This document shows, piece by piece, positions 62,480 to 64,000 of a DNA stretch of 64,000 nt (positions are counted from its first letter, which is position 1; every line of letters begins with the position of its first letter). Under the pieces are notes generated by a model. The model saw only the letters and a program-made list of their open reading frames with translations. It had not been told where the DNA came from and ran no database searches. The stretch spans positions 1 to 64,000 of the forward strand of contig JAFIFJ010000134.1 of assembly GCA_020832085.1 (NCBI GenBank), read 5' to 3'. The position numbers and the translations under genes were made by a program. Source of the stretch: Gammaproteobacteria bacterium (GTDB lineage: Bacteria > Pseudomonadota > Gammaproteobacteria > Pseudomonadales > Azotimanducaceae).

Positions 62480-63931
62480 ATGAAGTCGTTGTGCATCGCG
62501 CTGCTCTCTGCCGCCCTTCTCTCCGCCTGCACCCAGCTACCCTCCACCGGCACTGCCCCGGCGGCACGCAATGGGCCGGCGAACGAAGCGGCCATCAATG
62601 CCCTCTACGCGACCATCGATACCAGCGTGCGGGATTACCAGGCCGGCCTGGAGGCACTCGCCACCGGTTACTGGGAAACGGCGCACAGCCTCATCGAAGA
62701 GGCCGTGGAATCGTTGGCCGTCGCCGGCAGTCAATGTGCTGAGACCCGGGGCTGTGAGCCTCAGCGCTTCATGTCTGCCTATGCCAACCTGCTGACCCAG
62801 CGCAGTTCAGTGCTCACCGGCGCCATGGAGGAATTCGTCGAGGTGGACAAGTCCTACGACGAGGAGAGCATCGTCCTCGCCGAAATCCCTTCCGCGACCC
62901 GCTCGGTGAATCTGCTCAACGGCCAGGATCTGCGCGAAATCATCGAACTCAACGGCCCGGTCAACGCCGCCATGCACGACTGGCTGACCTGGATGCGGCC
63001 GAATCTCATCGACGCCTGGGAAAACTATCAGTACATGCGCCACCTGATGTGGCCGGAGTACGAGCAGGCCGGTCTGCCTGAGGCCCTCCTGTTCGGCATC
63101 ATGGCCAAGGAGTCCGGCGGTCGGGTCCATGCGGTCTCCCGTGCAGGAGCTGCCGGACCCTTGCAGTTCATGCCTCACACTGGCCGCCGCTTCGGTCTCG
63201 TCCGCGACGACGGCTTCGATCAGCGCTTCGACCCGGCGCTGTCGGCACGCGCCAACGTGGCCTACCTCAACGAGCGCTTCGAGGCCCTGAACCACAATCT
63301 CGAACTTGCCCTGGCCGCCTACAACGGCGGTGAGAATCGCATTCAGCGTCTGGTCCAGCGCCGGTCCAACCCCAGCTTCTGGGACGCCGAGATCCGGGCC
63401 CAGCTGCCCCGGGAGACCCAGGACTACGTGCCCTACGTGCTGGCCGCAGCCTGGCTGTTCCTGCATCCGGAGGAGTACGGGGTCGAGTTCCCGCAAGTGC
63501 AGGCGGAACCGGTGGACATCGCTCTGGCCGCGCCGGCGACCCTGGGCGAGCTCGCCATCTGCTTAGGCCAGCAGGACAGCCGCAACGGCTGGTTCCGCAC
63601 CCTGCGCAACCTCAATCCGCGCCTGGAGCCCTTCGACCGTCTCGATGCCGGCACCGCCATCACCATGCCGGCCCAGATCGAAGGTGCCTACCGCGACCGC
63701 TGCGTCGACGGTGGACATCTCAGCGTCGCCGCCGCGCTCCACGAGTCCCGCGACGACCGGCGGCCACCGAGCCGGATCTACACGGTTCGGCCCGGCGACA
63801 CCCTGTCCACCATCGTCGCACGCAACCAGTGCCCGAGCGTGCGGGTGCTCGCCAGCGAGAACAACATCAGCGCGCCGAGCTACCTGATTCGCCCGGGACA
63901 GCGCCTCACCCTGACCGGCTGCCGCAGCTGA
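62480..63931 (+). CDS. Lytic transglycosylase lipoprotein with LysM domain (MltD-like)
   Basis: A 483-residue outer-membrane-type lipoprotein; lipobox LLSAC with Cys17. The N-terminal helical region (about 35-190) is unassigned. The SLT family 1 domain follows with catalytic Glu211 in IMAKESGGRVHAVSRAGAAGPLQFMP and ALAAYNGGENRI. One LysM domain closes the protein (about 433-480, IYTVRPGDTLSTIVARN), which binds peptidoglycan. It cuts the glycan strand to form 1,6-anhydro ends. MltD of E. coli has two LysM domains, so this is a variant. ATG 62480 gives the shortest complete signal peptide. Confidence 0.92.
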   Translation: MKSLCIALLSAALLSACTQLPSTGTAPAARNGPANEAAINALYATIDTSVRDYQAGLEALATGYWETAHSLIEEAVESLAVAGSQCAETRGCEPQRFMSAYANLLTQRSSVLTGAMEEFVEVDKSYDEESIVLAEIPSATRSVNLLNGQDLREIIELNGPVNAAMHDWLTWMRPNLIDAWENYQYMRHLMWPEYEQAGLPEALLFGIMAKESGGRVHAVSRAGAAGPLQFMPHTGRRFGLVRDDGFDQRFDPALSARANVAYLNERFEALNHNLELALAAYNGGENRIQRLVQRRSNPSFWDAEIRAQLPRETQDYVPYVLAAAWLFLHPEEYGVEFPQVQAEPVDIALAAPATLGELAICLGQQDSRNGWFRTLRNLNPRLEPFDRLDAGTAITMPAQIEGAYRDRCVDGGHLSVAAALHESRDDRRPPSRIYTVRPGDTLSTIVARNQCPSVRVLASENNISAPSYLIRPGQRLTLTGCRS

Positions 63932-64000
63932 TTCAGCCGGACGCCCGATCCAGGCTCAGGCCTTCACTCCCGGCAACGCACCCCGCCGGGAAAGACTGTG

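Overview
The window is GC-rich, densely coded chromosomal DNA, most likely from a free-living gammaproteobacterium. rlmJ, an MltD-like transglycosylase lipoprotein, xthA, recJ and rarD support this, together with REP-like palindromes of the TGTGGGAGCGGCTTCAGCCGC type. Many CoA-, oxygenase- and SDR-type genes suggest an aerobic heterotroph handling lipids, aromatics or xenobiotics. I saw no rRNA, tRNA, CRISPR array, prophage or transposase gene, and no transcription factor.

Layout. 0-7.7 kb: sulfotransferase end, YqhA-type membrane protein, BCCT transporter, a C39-peptidase ABC exporter with its HlyD adaptor, DUF1499 protein. 7.7-14.4 kb: thiolase-like protein, DUF2855 protein, then a minus-strand run of membrane proteins (Ca2+/Na+ antiporter, DUF2784, ChrA, MarC). 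14.7-18.1 kb: mgtE, then a zinc-response pair (COG0523 GTPase and DUF1826 protein) behind a Zur-like operator. 18.1-28.3 kb: DJ-1/PfpI operon, dodecin, a decayed S41 peptidase, luciferase-like monooxygenase plus SDR, kinase-like and transglutaminase-like proteins, an MFS protein, a haloacetate-dehalogenase-like hydrolase, rlmJ. 28.3-34.4 kb: SDR, acyl-CoA synthetase, DUF6285, phosphotransferase, DUF7064-like protein, methyltransferase. 34.6-44 kb: dimeric glycyl-tRNA synthetase, Skp-like lipoprotein, MBL hydrolase, TauD-type dioxygenase, cytochrome P450, FecR-domain protein and divergent outer-membrane barrel, Rieske oxygenase. 44.2-47.5 kb: esterase, exported peroxiredoxin, a peroxiredoxin-like gene with an in-frame TGA at its first redox Cys position, serine hydrolase. 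47.8-64 kb: xthA, MFS, SDR, enoyl-CoA hydratase, a palindromic MITE-like element abutting rarD, methyltransferase, a large cytochrome c/d1-like fusion, two DsbA/HCCA-isomerase-like genes, serine acetyltransferase, acyl-CoA dehydrogenase, recJ, lytic transglycosylase.

The most notable finding is the probable selenoprotein at 45767-46252. Its TGA falls exactly at the first position of a C-x-x-C redox motif, and the same frame continues with conserved sequence to a normal stop. Next are the three-heme cytochrome/d1-propeller fusion (54024-56420), the 267-bp nested-palindrome element that supplies the end of rarD (51902-52168), a 14-bp tandem-repeat family at two transporter-gene ends (12333-12388 and 50057-50112), and a dispersed REP family in 3' intergenic gaps.
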